A stretch of 56,777 nt of DNA from JAWXVE01 sp044425555 (GTDB lineage Bacteria > Bacillota > Clostridia > Lachnospirales > Lachnospiraceae): NCBI GenBank assembly GCA_044425555.1, contig JAWXVF010000001.1, positions 1-56,777 on the forward strand, in the 5' to 3' direction. The position numbers and the translations under genes were made by a program. The notes below the pieces were generated by a model that was given only the letters and a program-made list of their open reading frames with translations, did no database searches and was not told where the DNA came from. How positions within the stretch are numbered: position 1 is the stretch's first letter; the number at the start of each line of letters is the position of its first letter. Positions 15,629-24,530 of this stretch are shown piece after piece.

Positions 15629-16909
15629 ATGCGTATACTATGGTTATGTAATATTATGCTACCAATCATTGCAAAAGAATTAGGTGTAGAGTCAAGCCAT
15701 AAGGAAGGCTGGTTAACAGGTACTTTAAACAGAATACAAGAAAAAAGAGAAGATTCTTCCATTATATTAGGAATCTGCTATCCAACAAGAGAAAGTGAAC
15801 TGGTGGTAAAGGGGAGTGTGGAAGGAATTTCTTACTATGGATTCTATGAAGATGTAGGGAATCCTGAAAAATATGATGCTTCGTTAGAAGAGAACTTACG
15901 AGAAATCGTAAACCATTTTCAACCAGACCTAATTCATATATTTGGCACGGAATATGCTCATTCCTATGCAATGGTACAAAGTGTAGTGGTAAAAGACAAG
16001 CTTATGATTAGTATGCAAGGCTTATGTGGGTTATGTGCGAAAGAGTATTATGCTGGTTTGCCGAAAAATATTTATGAGAGAGTTACCTTGCGAGATTGGC
16101 TTAAGAAAGATTCTATTGTACAACAAAAAAAGAAGTTTTGGTTACGTGGAAAACGAGAAGTAGAAGTATTAAAAAATATAACCCATGTATTAGGAAGAAC
16201 TAGGGCGGATTATGAGTATACAAAATCATTTCATCAAAATGTTAATTATTATCACTTAAATGAAACATTGCGTAAGGAGTTCTACCAAGAGGAATGGGAA
16301 TTAGTGAAGTGTAAGCGAAATACCATTTTAATTACACAAGCTGATTATCCATTAAAAGGATTTCATTTTCTACTAATGGCATTACCAGAAATAATAAAAA
16401 GGTTTCCTACTGTACGTGTACGAGTCACAGGAAACTGTATTACAAGGTGGAGTACATGGAAAGACAAGTTAAAAATCAGTGCTTATGGCTTGTATCTACG
16501 AGAGTTAATAGAAAAAAACCACTTAGAAGGTTATGTGGAACAAGTGGGAATGGTATCTAGTGAAGAAATGTGTGCATTGATGTTAGATTCTCATATATTA
16601 GTAAGTTGTTCTGTCATGGAAAATTCGCCAAATTCTATAGGAGAATCCATGTTATTAGGCTTACCAGTAGTAGCATCTAATGTAGGTGGTATTCCAAGCA
16701 TGGTAGAGGATAAAAAAGAAGCCATGCTCTATGAAACCTATATAATAGAAGATTTAGTAGATAAGATATGTAAAGTTTTAGGGGATGATGAAATGGCAGT
16801 AGAATTATCAATAAATGCTAGAAAACGAGCTAAGATTACTCATCATATGGAAGAAAACTATAAGAGGTTAGTAGAAATTTATCATCAAGTAAAAGAAGAG
16901 AGAGGCTAA
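15629..16909 (+). CDS. GT4 family glycosyltransferase
   Basis: This GT-B fold glycosyltransferase has 426 residues. The N-terminal domain starts MRILWLCNIMLP, and the C-terminal domain holds SCSVMENSPNSIGESMLLGLPVVASNVGGIPSM, split here as the E-x7-E donor-binding region ENSPNSIGE followed by a VGGIPS loop. ILITQADYPLKGFHFL begins the second Rossmann domain. I used the ATG at 15629 because AGAAGGAG lies nine bases upstream. The long in-frame extension to 15407 lies inside the previous gene. Acceptor and donor are unknown. Confidence 0.87.
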   Translation: MRILWLCNIMLPIIAKELGVESSHKEGWLTGTLNRIQEKREDSSIILGICYPTRESELVVKGSVEGISYYGFYEDVGNPEKYDASLEENLREIVNHFQPDLIHIFGTEYAHSYAMVQSVVVKDKLMISMQGLCGLCAKEYYAGLPKNIYERVTLRDWLKKDSIVQQKKKFWLRGKREVEVLKNITHVLGRTRADYEYTKSFHQNVNYYHLNETLRKEFYQEEWELVKCKRNTILITQADYPLKGFHFLLMALPEIIKRFPTVRVRVTGNCITRWSTWKDKLKISAYGLYLRELIEKNHLEGYVEQVGMVSSEEMCALMLDSHILVSCSVMENSPNSIGESMLLGLPVVASNVGGIPSMVEDKKEAMLYETYIIEDLVDKICKVLGDDEMAVELSINARKRAKITHHMEENYKRLVEIYHQVKEERG

Positions 16910-16921
16910 AAGGAGTAGAGA

Positions 16922-18106
16922 ATGAAGATTACTTTTGTATCGAATTATATAAATCATCATCAAATTCCTCTTTCTAATAGAATGTATGAATTGCTTGGTG
17001 AGAATTATCGTTTTATTCAAACGCAACCTATGGAAGAAGAACGGATACGTATGGGGTGGGGAGGTGAATTAGAGAATGTACCCTATGTATTAGAGTACGA
17101 ACAAGCAGAAGAGTTGTGTCAGAGTTTAATTCTAGAAAGTGAAGTTGTAATATTTGGTGGAGTAGAGAATGAGGATTATATTAGAGAACGACTCGCACAA
17201 AAACGCATTGTATTACGTTATGCAGAACGCTTATACAAAGAGGGGGTATGGAAAGTATTCTCCCCACGCGGATTAATAAAAAAGTATAAAGATCATACAC
17301 AATATAGAAATGATCCTGTATATTTGTTATGTGCAGGTGGTTATGTATCATATGATTATAGTTTAGTGAAAGCGTATCCTAATAAAAAATTTAAGTTTGG
17401 TTACTTTCCGAAATTTATAGAATATCAAATAGAAGAGTTATTAGACCAAAAAGAAAGAAAGAGAATAGAGTTATTGTGGGTAGGACGGTTTCTCTATTGG
17501 AAACACCCTGAATTAGCTATAGAGGTTACTCGCTTCTTAAAGAAGCAAGGTTATAACTTTCATATGAATATAATAGGTGGTGGACAGGGAGAAGAAGAGC
17601 TTCTACAAGTTATTGAAAAAGAAGGGTTAGAAGATGTAATTACATGGCGAGGTTATGGTACGCCTGCAATAGTTCGTGAATATATGGAAGAAGCGAATAT
17701 CTTTTTATTTACTAGTGATTTTATGGAAGGATGGGGTGCGGTATTAAATGAAGCTATGAATAGTGGTTGTGCTATAGTTGCTAGTCATGGAATTGGAGCA
17801 GTTCCGTTTCTGATTAAGCATGAAGAAAATGGATTAGTATATAAAAATGGCAATAAAAAGGAATTGATACGCTCTATTACAAGATTAATGGAAGATAATA
17901 AGTTGTGTAGAAGATTAGGGAGAAATGCTTATGCTACCATAGCAGATGAGTGGAATGAGAAAGAAGTGGCAAAAAGACTAGTAAAGTTATGTGAAAATCT
18001 TCTAAATTGTGATATGATATGGGAAAGTAGTGGACCATTAAGCAAAGTGCAACCTATAAAAGAAAGAAAAATGTATGGTTATCTTATGAAAAAGAGAGAT
18101 GAGTAA
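16922..18106 (+). CDS. GT4 family glycosyltransferase
   Basis: This 394-residue protein is a retaining GT-B glycosyltransferase. The second domain begins IELLWVGRFLYWKHPELAIE, which is the usual GT4 entry, and FTSDFMEGWGAVLNEAM carries the E-x7-E type donor site (EGWGAVLNE). IVASHGIGAVPFLI follows. The last 35 residues after the GT-B core are basic and have no obvious fold; they may attach the enzyme to the membrane. Twelve bases separate it from the preceding GT4 gene, which suggests successive additions to one oligosaccharide. Confidence 0.87.
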   Translation: MKITFVSNYINHHQIPLSNRMYELLGENYRFIQTQPMEEERIRMGWGGELENVPYVLEYEQAEELCQSLILESEVVIFGGVENEDYIRERLAQKRIVLRYAERLYKEGVWKVFSPRGLIKKYKDHTQYRNDPVYLLCAGGYVSYDYSLVKAYPNKKFKFGYFPKFIEYQIEELLDQKERKRIELLWVGRFLYWKHPELAIEVTRFLKKQGYNFHMNIIGGGQGEEELLQVIEKEGLEDVITWRGYGTPAIVREYMEEANIFLFTSDFMEGWGAVLNEAMNSGCAIVASHGIGAVPFLIKHEENGLVYKNGNKKELIRSITRLMEDNKLCRRLGRNAYATIADEWNEKEVAKRLVKLCENLLNCDMIWESSGPLSKVQPIKERKMYGYLMKKRDE

Positions 18107-18121
18107 GGGAGTTGGAAATCG

Positions 18122-19198
18122 TTGAAAGAAAGAGTATATGTTTGTCATACGTTTTATCATGTATACATTACGGTTTTAAAAGAATTGGAATTAATAGCTA
18201 TAGATAATAAGACAAAAGGGAAGGCTACTATCGTATTAAGTAAAATGTCTATTGATTTTGGTGATTTACAAGAACGATTAGAAATGAGTCAAATCTTTGA
18301 TGAAGTATATATGTATGATGAAAAATTACCAGAAGAATTCAAAGAATTAGATTTTTTTAAAGAGAATCAAGGGAACATTGTGAAAAATATGATTGCAAGA
18401 ATACGTTTTACGAAACTCTTAGCAAAGCTAGAAGCGCCTTATGTTCCTGTTGATATGAGGATGTATCAAGATATTTATGTGTACTGTGATTCTGATCCTA
18501 TTGGTTATTATTTGAATCAGTATAAAATTCCGTACCATGCTATAGAAGATGGATTGAATTGTTTGAGTATATTTGACGCTGCTAGGTGTGATAATAGAGG
18601 AGCATTTCCTATTAAGGTTTTAATGTCTAAGTTAAATTATATCTTTATACAAAATGGATATGGGAAATATTGTAAGGATATGGAAGTAAATGATCTTAGC
18701 GTATTAAAATATCAGTATAAAAAATACAAGGAAGTACCCCGTGATAGATTAGTGGAACGACTAAATAAGAAAGAAAAAGAATTACTGATTAGACTTTTTG
18801 TAAAAGACCAAGAAAAATTACAAGAAGTTTTAGGACAAGTTTCTTCTACTAAAAAGAAAGTGGTAATCTTAACAGAACCTTTATATGATACGCTTACTAG
18901 AAAAAAAATATTTAGAGATATTATAGAACAATATGGACAGAAGGCATTAGTGGTGATTAAACAGCATCCTAGAGATGACTTATCTTACGAAGAGGAATTT
19001 CCAGAGTATTTATTAATTGAAAAAACGGTTCCTATGGAAATTTTGAATTTTATCAGTGAGGATTGTTTTGATCAAGTAATCTCTGTGTTGACACAGTTAG
19101 GTGCCATTACATTTGCAAAAGAAAAGATAATGTTGGGGGTTGATTTCCTAGATAAGTACGATGAAGAACAGTACTTTCGTATGAATGATCACATATAG
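18122..19198 (+). CDS. Sialyltransferase-like (GT52/polyST-like) glycosyltransferase
   Basis: This 358-residue protein resembles bacterial sialyltransferases of the GT52 and GT38 type, which use CMP-activated nonulosonic acids. It shows the two motifs that define that fold: a D/E-D/E-G motif as IEDGLN (141-146) and an HP motif as KQHPRDD (280-286). A Ser/Thr-rich stretch near 321-324 (SVLT) may match the third motif. The start is TTG at 18122, preceded by GGGAG. The locus makes CMP-pseudaminate, so pseudaminic acid is the likely donor sugar; this is inference from motif plus context. No other CMP-sugar transferase is apparent in the window. A generic GT-B enzyme remains possible. Confidence 0.68.
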   Translation: MKERVYVCHTFYHVYITVLKELELIAIDNKTKGKATIVLSKMSIDFGDLQERLEMSQIFDEVYMYDEKLPEEFKELDFFKENQGNIVKNMIARIRFTKLLAKLEAPYVPVDMRMYQDIYVYCDSDPIGYYLNQYKIPYHAIEDGLNCLSIFDAARCDNRGAFPIKVLMSKLNYIFIQNGYGKYCKDMEVNDLSVLKYQYKKYKEVPRDRLVERLNKKEKELLIRLFVKDQEKLQEVLGQVSSTKKKVVILTEPLYDTLTRKKIFRDIIEQYGQKALVVIKQHPRDDLSYEEEFPEYLLIEKTVPMEILNFISEDCFDQVISVLTQLGAITFAKEKIMLGVDFLDKYDEEQYFRMNDHI

Positions 19199-19203
19199 AA
19201 AAT

Positions 19204-20979
19204 GTGAGGTGGATGAATAGAATTATGAAGATTATCAAAAAATTAGATATTTTATTGAATAGAAAACAAAAAATACAAATGTTTTTATTAATGATAGGAA
19301 TGTTGGTTGGGGCAGTACTAGAAACATTTAGTATTGCATTGGTGATACCAATTGTAACATTGGTGATTACACCAGAATCTTTTACAGAAAATGATATGTT
19401 AGTCTGGATGGGCAATACATTGGGATTCCAAGAGGCGACACAACTGACCGTATTTGTTATGATTTTATTAATTATCGCCTTTGTAGTTAAGAATCTATTT
19501 TTATTTATGCAACATAAATGGTTTTATCATTTTATTTACACTAATCAATTTGATACATCAAAACGATTAATGCGATATTATGTGAATAAGGGATATGAAT
19601 TTTACTTAAATGCAGATACTGCTGTGATTCAAAGGAATATCACTTCAGATGTGAATAATATGTACTCATGGATTTTATCTTTTTTAACAGTAGTATCAGA
19701 GGGTGTAGTATTGGTTATATTAGGAATTGTATTAATTATTCTTGATTTTTGGATGTCATTGACGATGATTATGGTATTAACATTAACAGTATTGTTTGTT
19801 AAGGCGAAATTAAAACCAATTTTGTACCAAGCTGGCGAAGAGAATCAACACTGCTATGCGGGTCTTTTTAAATGCATTACCCAAACAGTAACAGGTATTA
19901 AAGAGATTAAGGCTATGGGAAGGGAGTCTTATTTTATTCGTGCTTATGACCAATGTGGGAAAGGTTTTGTTGATGCAGTGCAAAAATATAGTTTATATAG
20001 CAATGCTCCTCGCTTACTGATTGAAACGGTAGTGATTGCTGCAATGGTATCGTATATGCTGTTTGCCGTTTTATCGAATCAGTCTATGGAAGCCATGATT
20101 CCTACTTTGTCTGCTTTTGCTTTGGCAGGGGCAAGATTGATGCCATGTGCTAATCGATTGAGTAATCAATTAAATAATATGGCATATTTTGAACCGTTTT
20201 TTATGGGGATTAGTGATCACCTCCAAGAACAAATAGAAGCTAGAGGTGACGAGGAGGGTATTTCATCTTATGGTATGCAAGAAAGAGTAATTGAGAAATT
20301 AGCATTAAACAAAGAGATAAGTGTAAAAGACATTACATATGCTTATCCAAACTCTTATAAGAATATTTTTACAAAAGCCTCTATGAAAATTCCAGTAGGG
20401 AGTTCAGTGGGGGTTGTAGGAACTTCGGGAGCAGGAAAAAGTACGATTATAGATGTACTATTGGGATTGTTGGAGATTGAAGAGGGTAGTATATTGGCAG
20501 ATGATGTAGCAATTCAATCGAATTATCAAGGTTGGCTTAGAAATGTTGGGTATATTCCACAAATGATTTTTATGCTAGATGATACGATTCGTAGAAATAT
20601 TGCATTTGGTGTAGTGGATGATGATATTAATGAAGAGCAAGTATGGCATGTGTTGAAAGAAGCGCAATTAGATGAATTTGTACGTTCTTTACCAGAAGGA
20701 TTAGAGACGACTATTGGAGAACGTGGAATTCGATTGTCTGGTGGGCAACGTCAAAGAATTGGAATTGCACGAGCACTTTATGAGGATCCTGAAGTATTAA
20801 TTTTAGATGAAGCAACCTCAGCATTAGACGATGATACAGAAAGTGCTATTATGCAATCAATTCATCACTTACATGGAAAGAAAACCTTATTAATTATAGC
20901 TCATAGACTACAGACGATAGAGAAATGTGATATGGTCTACCGTGTGGAGAGTGAGAAGATTCAAATAGAGAGAGGTTAG
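19204..20979 (+). CDS. PglK-like ABC transporter (lipid-linked oligosaccharide flippase)
   Basis: This half-size ABC exporter has 591 residues with an N-terminal membrane domain of six spans (about 25-320) and a C-terminal ATPase. Walker A is GTSGAGKST, the signature is LSGGQRQR, and Walker B is VLILDEATSALDD, so it should be active. The LEIMG-type loop and length match MsbA/PglK exporters; in Campylobacter PglK flips a lipid-linked glycan. With no MATE flippase in the window, this is the best candidate for translocating the lipid-linked oligosaccharide. The GTG at 19204 and ATGs at 19213 and 19225 are all possible starts; the AGGTGG element (19207-19212) favours the last. Substrate assignment is inference. 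Confidence 0.82.
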   Translation: MRWMNRIMKIIKKLDILLNRKQKIQMFLLMIGMLVGAVLETFSIALVIPIVTLVITPESFTENDMLVWMGNTLGFQEATQLTVFVMILLIIAFVVKNLFLFMQHKWFYHFIYTNQFDTSKRLMRYYVNKGYEFYLNADTAVIQRNITSDVNNMYSWILSFLTVVSEGVVLVILGIVLIILDFWMSLTMIMVLTLTVLFVKAKLKPILYQAGEENQHCYAGLFKCITQTVTGIKEIKAMGRESYFIRAYDQCGKGFVDAVQKYSLYSNAPRLLIETVVIAAMVSYMLFAVLSNQSMEAMIPTLSAFALAGARLMPCANRLSNQLNNMAYFEPFFMGISDHLQEQIEARGDEEGISSYGMQERVIEKLALNKEISVKDITYAYPNSYKNIFTKASMKIPVGSSVGVVGTSGAGKSTIIDVLLGLLEIEEGSILADDVAIQSNYQGWLRNVGYIPQMIFMLDDTIRRNIAFGVVDDDINEEQVWHVLKEAQLDEFVRSLPEGLETTIGERGIRLSGGQRQRIGIARALYEDPEVLILDEATSALDDDTESAIMQSIHHLHGKKTLLIIAHRLQTIEKCDMVYRVESEKIQIERG

Positions 20980-20984
20980 AATGT

Positions 20985-21578
20985 ATGAAAGTAGTAGTTT
21001 TTTCAGATGTACATGGAAATAAAAGAGCGTTAGAAGCCATGCTAGAGAAAGAAGAGCCTAAGAAAGAGGATTTCTATATATTCTGTGGAGATTTTCTCGC
21101 ATATGGTTATTTGGATGATGGTGTATTAAACTTGATAAAGAGTATTCCTAATTTAGTGGCGGTACGAGGAAATCACGATGAATGCTATGAAGTCATGCAT
21201 AGTAACCATGCTTCTCATTGGAATCAACCATATGGAATGTCTGATGATATTAGAATTGGGGAAGTAGTAGAATTCATTCAATCCTTGCCAGATTACTTAG
21301 AGTTAGATCTAGGCATGAAAAAATGGTTTGTATGCCATGGAAGTAGGAAGAGCTACTTAGAAGGAAGAATCTACCCTGATTCTGAACTAGAAGAAACAGA
21401 ATATGATTATGTAATACATGGTCATAGTCATTTTCAAATGGAACGACAAGTAGGAAAAACGTTGTATCTAAATCCAGGGTCGTTAGGACAACCTAGGGAT
21501 GGAAAGGGATTAGCTTATTGTGTGTTAGATATTCCTAAGGATGGAGGGGTTTCTAGAATTACTTTTGAGAATGTATGA
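20985..21578 (+). CDS. Metallophosphoesterase (YfcE/calcineurin-like)
   Basis: This cytoplasmic phosphoesterase of 197 residues has all five metal-binding blocks of the calcineurin-like superfamily: SDVHGN (7-12), GD (35-36), RGNHDE (61-66), CHGS (117-120) and HGHSH (145-149). LNPGSLGQPRDG at the C-terminus is typical of the YfcE/MJ0936 type phosphodiesterases. It lies between the ABC flippase and a GT2 gene with five-base and near-overlap spacing, so it is expressed with the glycan genes. Its substrate is unknown; hydrolysis of a nucleotide-sugar or prenyl phosphate by-product is only a guess. Confidence 0.88.
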   Translation: MKVVVFSDVHGNKRALEAMLEKEEPKKEDFYIFCGDFLAYGYLDDGVLNLIKSIPNLVAVRGNHDECYEVMHSNHASHWNQPYGMSDDIRIGEVVEFIQSLPDYLELDLGMKKWFVCHGSRKSYLEGRIYPDSELEETEYDYVIHGHSHFQMERQVGKTLYLNPGSLGQPRDGKGLAYCVLDIPKDGGVSRITFENV

Positions 21579-21595
21579 TAGAAGAGGAGTTATTA

Positions 21596-22627
21596 GTGAA
21601 GTTGAGCATAATTGTACCAGTTTACAATATGGAAGCAGATGGAAAATTAGAATATTGTTTGGATTCTTTGGTGAATCAAAGTATAACTGATTATGAGATA
21701 GTAGCAATAGATGATTGTTCTACGGATAATTCCTTAAAGATTCTTAGAAATTATGAAGAGAACTATTCGGATAAGATTCGTATAATTGCTTCGCCTATTA
21801 ATAAAAAGCAAGGGGGAGCAAAAAATATAGGATTGCAGGCAGCTACTGGAGAGTGGATTGGCTTTGTTGATAGTGATGATTGGATTACTCCTAATATGTA
21901 TGAGCAACTTCTAGAAAAAGCGGAAGAAGTAGGTGCAGATATGGTGGCTTGTGACTATCAATTTGTAAAGAGTCATTCTATGGAGTGCGGGAAGGTTATG
22001 CATCAACATAAAGATGATCAGACAGGGGATTTGGATTACGAAAAATATGCTAGTTTAATATTGGATTCTGGTAGTTTAGTAGTGAAGATTTATAAGCGAA
22101 AACAATTAATAGAACAGTGTCCATTATTTCCAGAAGGGATTTTCTATGAAGACAATGCGGTATCTACTGCCTATATCTTACAAGCAAAAAAATTTGCCTA
22201 TATTAGAGAACCGTATTATTATTATTATCAGCATGATACTTCCACAGTACATACTATTACAAGAAGTCGCTGTGAAGATCGTATGAAAGCAGCGAGGTTT
22301 ATGCTAAATCACGCTAAGGAGCAAGGATACTTCTCGCTTTATGAGAAAGAAATTGAACAGAAGTTTGTAGAAACTTTTTATATTAATACGTTGTTTTCCT
22401 ATGTAAGAAGTACGGAGCGTCGCTCCGTGGCTTTTATGTGCTCTATGGGAAAAGAGTTGCAGAATACATTTCCCAATTTTCAGAACAATCCTTATTATCA
22501 AGAGCGGATGGATAAAGAGCAAAAAAAGATGATACGAGTTCAACTATGTTCTTCGCTTGCATATGTTTTGTATTATGATCTATTGTCTAGATACCGTAAA
22601 ATGCGGTATGGGAAGAAAGGTGAGTGA
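21596..22627 (+). CDS. GT2 family glycosyltransferase
   Basis: This GT-A glycosyltransferase has 343 residues from the GTG at 21596. That codon has AGGAG seven bases upstream; an ATG at 21575 that overlaps the previous gene has none. The core shows LSIIVPVYNMEADGKLEYCL, then IDDCSTDNS and GFVDSDDWITP, the DxD region. The C-terminal third contains charged helices and an AYVLYYDL segment. It precedes pseF by seven bases. Donor unknown. Confidence 0.88.
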   Translation: MKLSIIVPVYNMEADGKLEYCLDSLVNQSITDYEIVAIDDCSTDNSLKILRNYEENYSDKIRIIASPINKKQGGAKNIGLQAATGEWIGFVDSDDWITPNMYEQLLEKAEEVGADMVACDYQFVKSHSMECGKVMHQHKDDQTGDLDYEKYASLILDSGSLVVKIYKRKQLIEQCPLFPEGIFYEDNAVSTAYILQAKKFAYIREPYYYYYQHDTSTVHTITRSRCEDRMKAARFMLNHAKEQGYFSLYEKEIEQKFVETFYINTLFSYVRSTERRSVAFMCSMGKELQNTFPNFQNNPYYQERMDKEQKKMIRVQLCSSLAYVLYYDLLSRYRKMRYGKKGE

Positions 22628-22634
22628 TTATTAG

Positions 22635-23321
22635 ATGAATGCAATTGCAATTATTACAGCAAGAGGTGGAAGTAAGCGAATACCTCGTAAAAATATTAAG
22701 GAATTTTTAGGGAAACCAATTATTGAGTATTCCATTGATGCTGCACTACAATCGAAACTATTTGAAGAGGTAATGGTTTCTACTGATGATGAAGAGATTG
22801 CAGATATAGCAAGAAAAGCAGGTGCAGTAGTTCCTTTTTATCGAAGTGCGAATACTTCTAATGATTTTGCCACAACAGCAGATGTAATATTAGAAGTACT
22901 TGCAGAATATGAAAAATTAGGGCAAAGATTTGAGTATGTTTGTTGTCTTTATCCAACAGCCCCTTTCATTAAAGCAAAGAGACTAGAAGAAGGGATGCTA
23001 CATCTAGAACGAGAAGGTTGTGATGGAGTGATTCCTATTGTGGCATATTCCTTTCCACCACAACGTAGTGTAGTGGTAAGAGAAGGAAGAATAAAGGCTA
23101 ATTCTCCTGATGATATGAGAAAGCGTTCTCAAGATTTAGAGACGTATTATCACGATAGTGGACAATTCTATTGTGTGCGAGTAGATGCTTTTGTACGAGA
23201 AAAGAGCTTGATGATGGAGAATACACAGCCGATTATCTTAAGTGAATTAGAAGTACAAGACATTGATACACAAAAAGACTGGGAAGTTGCTGAATTAAAA
23301 TATCAACTAATGAATGGATAG
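22635..23321 (+). CDS. pseF: Pseudaminic acid cytidylyltransferase
   Basis: This enzyme activates the nonulosonic acid with CTP to give the CMP-sugar used by the sialyltransferase-like enzyme. It has 228 residues, the usual length for PseF. The CTP-binding motif ARGGSKRIPRKN is at 9-20, and VSTDDEEIADIA and CLYPTAPFI are family blocks. HDSGQFYC (about residues 177-184) resembles PseF more than NeuA, which fits the other Pse genes. It lies about 13 kb downstream of pseI-pseG, so the pathway genes are split into two groups. Confidence 0.9.
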   Translation: MNAIAIITARGGSKRIPRKNIKEFLGKPIIEYSIDAALQSKLFEEVMVSTDDEEIADIARKAGAVVPFYRSANTSNDFATTADVILEVLAEYEKLGQRFEYVCCLYPTAPFIKAKRLEEGMLHLEREGCDGVIPIVAYSFPPQRSVVVREGRIKANSPDDMRKRSQDLETYYHDSGQFYCVRVDAFVREKSLMMENTQPIILSELEVQDIDTQKDWEVAELKYQLMNG

Positions 23322-23361
23322 AACATACAATAGTCACAAAAAATTAAGAAATAATTAAAGT

Positions 23362-23415
23362 ATGAAAAGGAGTGGATGTGGTATGATAATATTGAAAGTA
23401 AAAAGTGAGGTGTAA
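23362..23415 (+). other. Possible short leader ORFs before the SGNH gene
   Basis: A 17-codon frame (ATG 23362 to TAA 23415), with an internal ATG 21 bases on preceded by AAGGAG, ends three bases before the SGNH hydrolase start. Its last codons overlap the GTGAGGTG ribosome site of that gene, so it could couple translation. There is no conservation evidence. Confidence 0.25.
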
Positions 23416-23417
23416 GA

Positions 23418-24497
23418 ATGAAGGAAGATCATGGTAAAAATTGGAATAAATCATTAAAATCTATGGGATTTATTATCTTAGTATTTTTGATGGGAATTCT
23501 AGTAGGAAAGAATCTACAAGTGGAATTACAAGAACGAGCAGCACAAGATGCACAGATGCAGTACGATAATAAAGTAGAAAATGAACGAGTAGAAGAAGAA
23601 ATGGAAGCACAAGAAATTGAAGGGTTATTAGTAGCAGATGATGTATTCACAGTAAGCTCTCAAGAAATAGTAGTGGTAGGTGATGATGCAGCATCTACAA
23701 ATGAAACAGAGGCTTCTTTGTATAAACCAATCTGGAATGATGATTATGTAGACTTAAAAGAAAAGAAATCTATTGATGAACGTCTTGTCATAAGAACTTC
23801 TTTTGAAGAAACGTTACTAATGAATGAAGAAGACAGAGAAATAATTGAGAATACAGCATTAGACTTTTCTAATATGAAGATTACTTGTCTTGGAGATAGT
23901 ATTACAGAAGGGGTAAATGGAACAGTGTCCTACCCTGATTATTTAAAACAAATCTTAGGTGCCAAGGAAGTAGTGAATGCAGGAGTTGGGGGATCTACCA
24001 TAGCAGAATATAATGGAGTAGAGCCAATGGTGATACGTATGGAAGATATTCCAGCGGATACAGATTTGTTGATTGTAATGGGTGGGGTTAATGATAATTT
24101 TCATCAACACGAGTGGTTATTTGGCTTGTTATATCAAGATACAAAAGGAGAAGGAACATTTTGTGGTGATTTAGAATTATTAATGAGAAGATGTGGATGG
24201 TTCTTTCCTGATATGAAGGTAATATTCTTTACACCGACTTCTAATCAGCAAGTAACAGAGATGATTGCAGCAAACGAAAGATTATCTCCTCAAAGTAGTT
24301 ATGCAGAAGCTTATAGAGTAATTGGTATGAATGAAGGGTATGAAGTAGTGGATTTATATAACTTGAATTTTATGAATTCACATGATGAATCAATACGGAC
24401 TAATTATATGGTGGATTTGACACATTTTAATACATTAGGGAATCAAATATTAGCAGAACGAATTGCTAGTGAGATTCTTGTACGATATACACAATAG
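23418..24497 (+). CDS. Membrane-anchored SGNH/GDSL hydrolase
   Basis: This 359-residue protein has an N-terminal signal-anchor (hydrophobic about 16-31), an acidic, low-complexity linker of about 100 residues rich in Glu and Asp, and a C-terminal SGNH esterase domain. Block I is CLGDSITEG with Ser161, block III is GGVNDNF (Asn225), and block V is VDLTHF with Asp333 and His336, so the catalytic set is complete. The domain faces outward. Its substrate may be O-acyl groups on the exported glycan. It lies between pseF and pseC, which suggests an acyl-esterase role in the same glycan; this is inference. A 96-base gap precedes it. Confidence 0.86.
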   Translation: MKEDHGKNWNKSLKSMGFIILVFLMGILVGKNLQVELQERAAQDAQMQYDNKVENERVEEEMEAQEIEGLLVADDVFTVSSQEIVVVGDDAASTNETEASLYKPIWNDDYVDLKEKKSIDERLVIRTSFEETLLMNEEDREIIENTALDFSNMKITCLGDSITEGVNGTVSYPDYLKQILGAKEVVNAGVGGSTIAEYNGVEPMVIRMEDIPADTDLLIVMGGVNDNFHQHEWLFGLLYQDTKGEGTFCGDLELLMRRCGWFFPDMKVIFFTPTSNQQVTEMIAANERLSPQSSYAEAYRVIGMNEGYEVVDLYNLNFMNSHDESIRTNYMVDLTHFNTLGNQILAERIASEILVRYTQ

Positions 24498-24530
24498 AGA
24501 AGTAGAGAGAGAAGAAAGGTAAGACTTACT

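Noticed and set aside
22635..23321. NeuA (CMP-sialic acid synthetase)
   Set aside because: The motifs do not exclude it, but PseB, PseC, PseG and PseI are all present and no NeuC-type epimerase is seen, so PseF is preferred.
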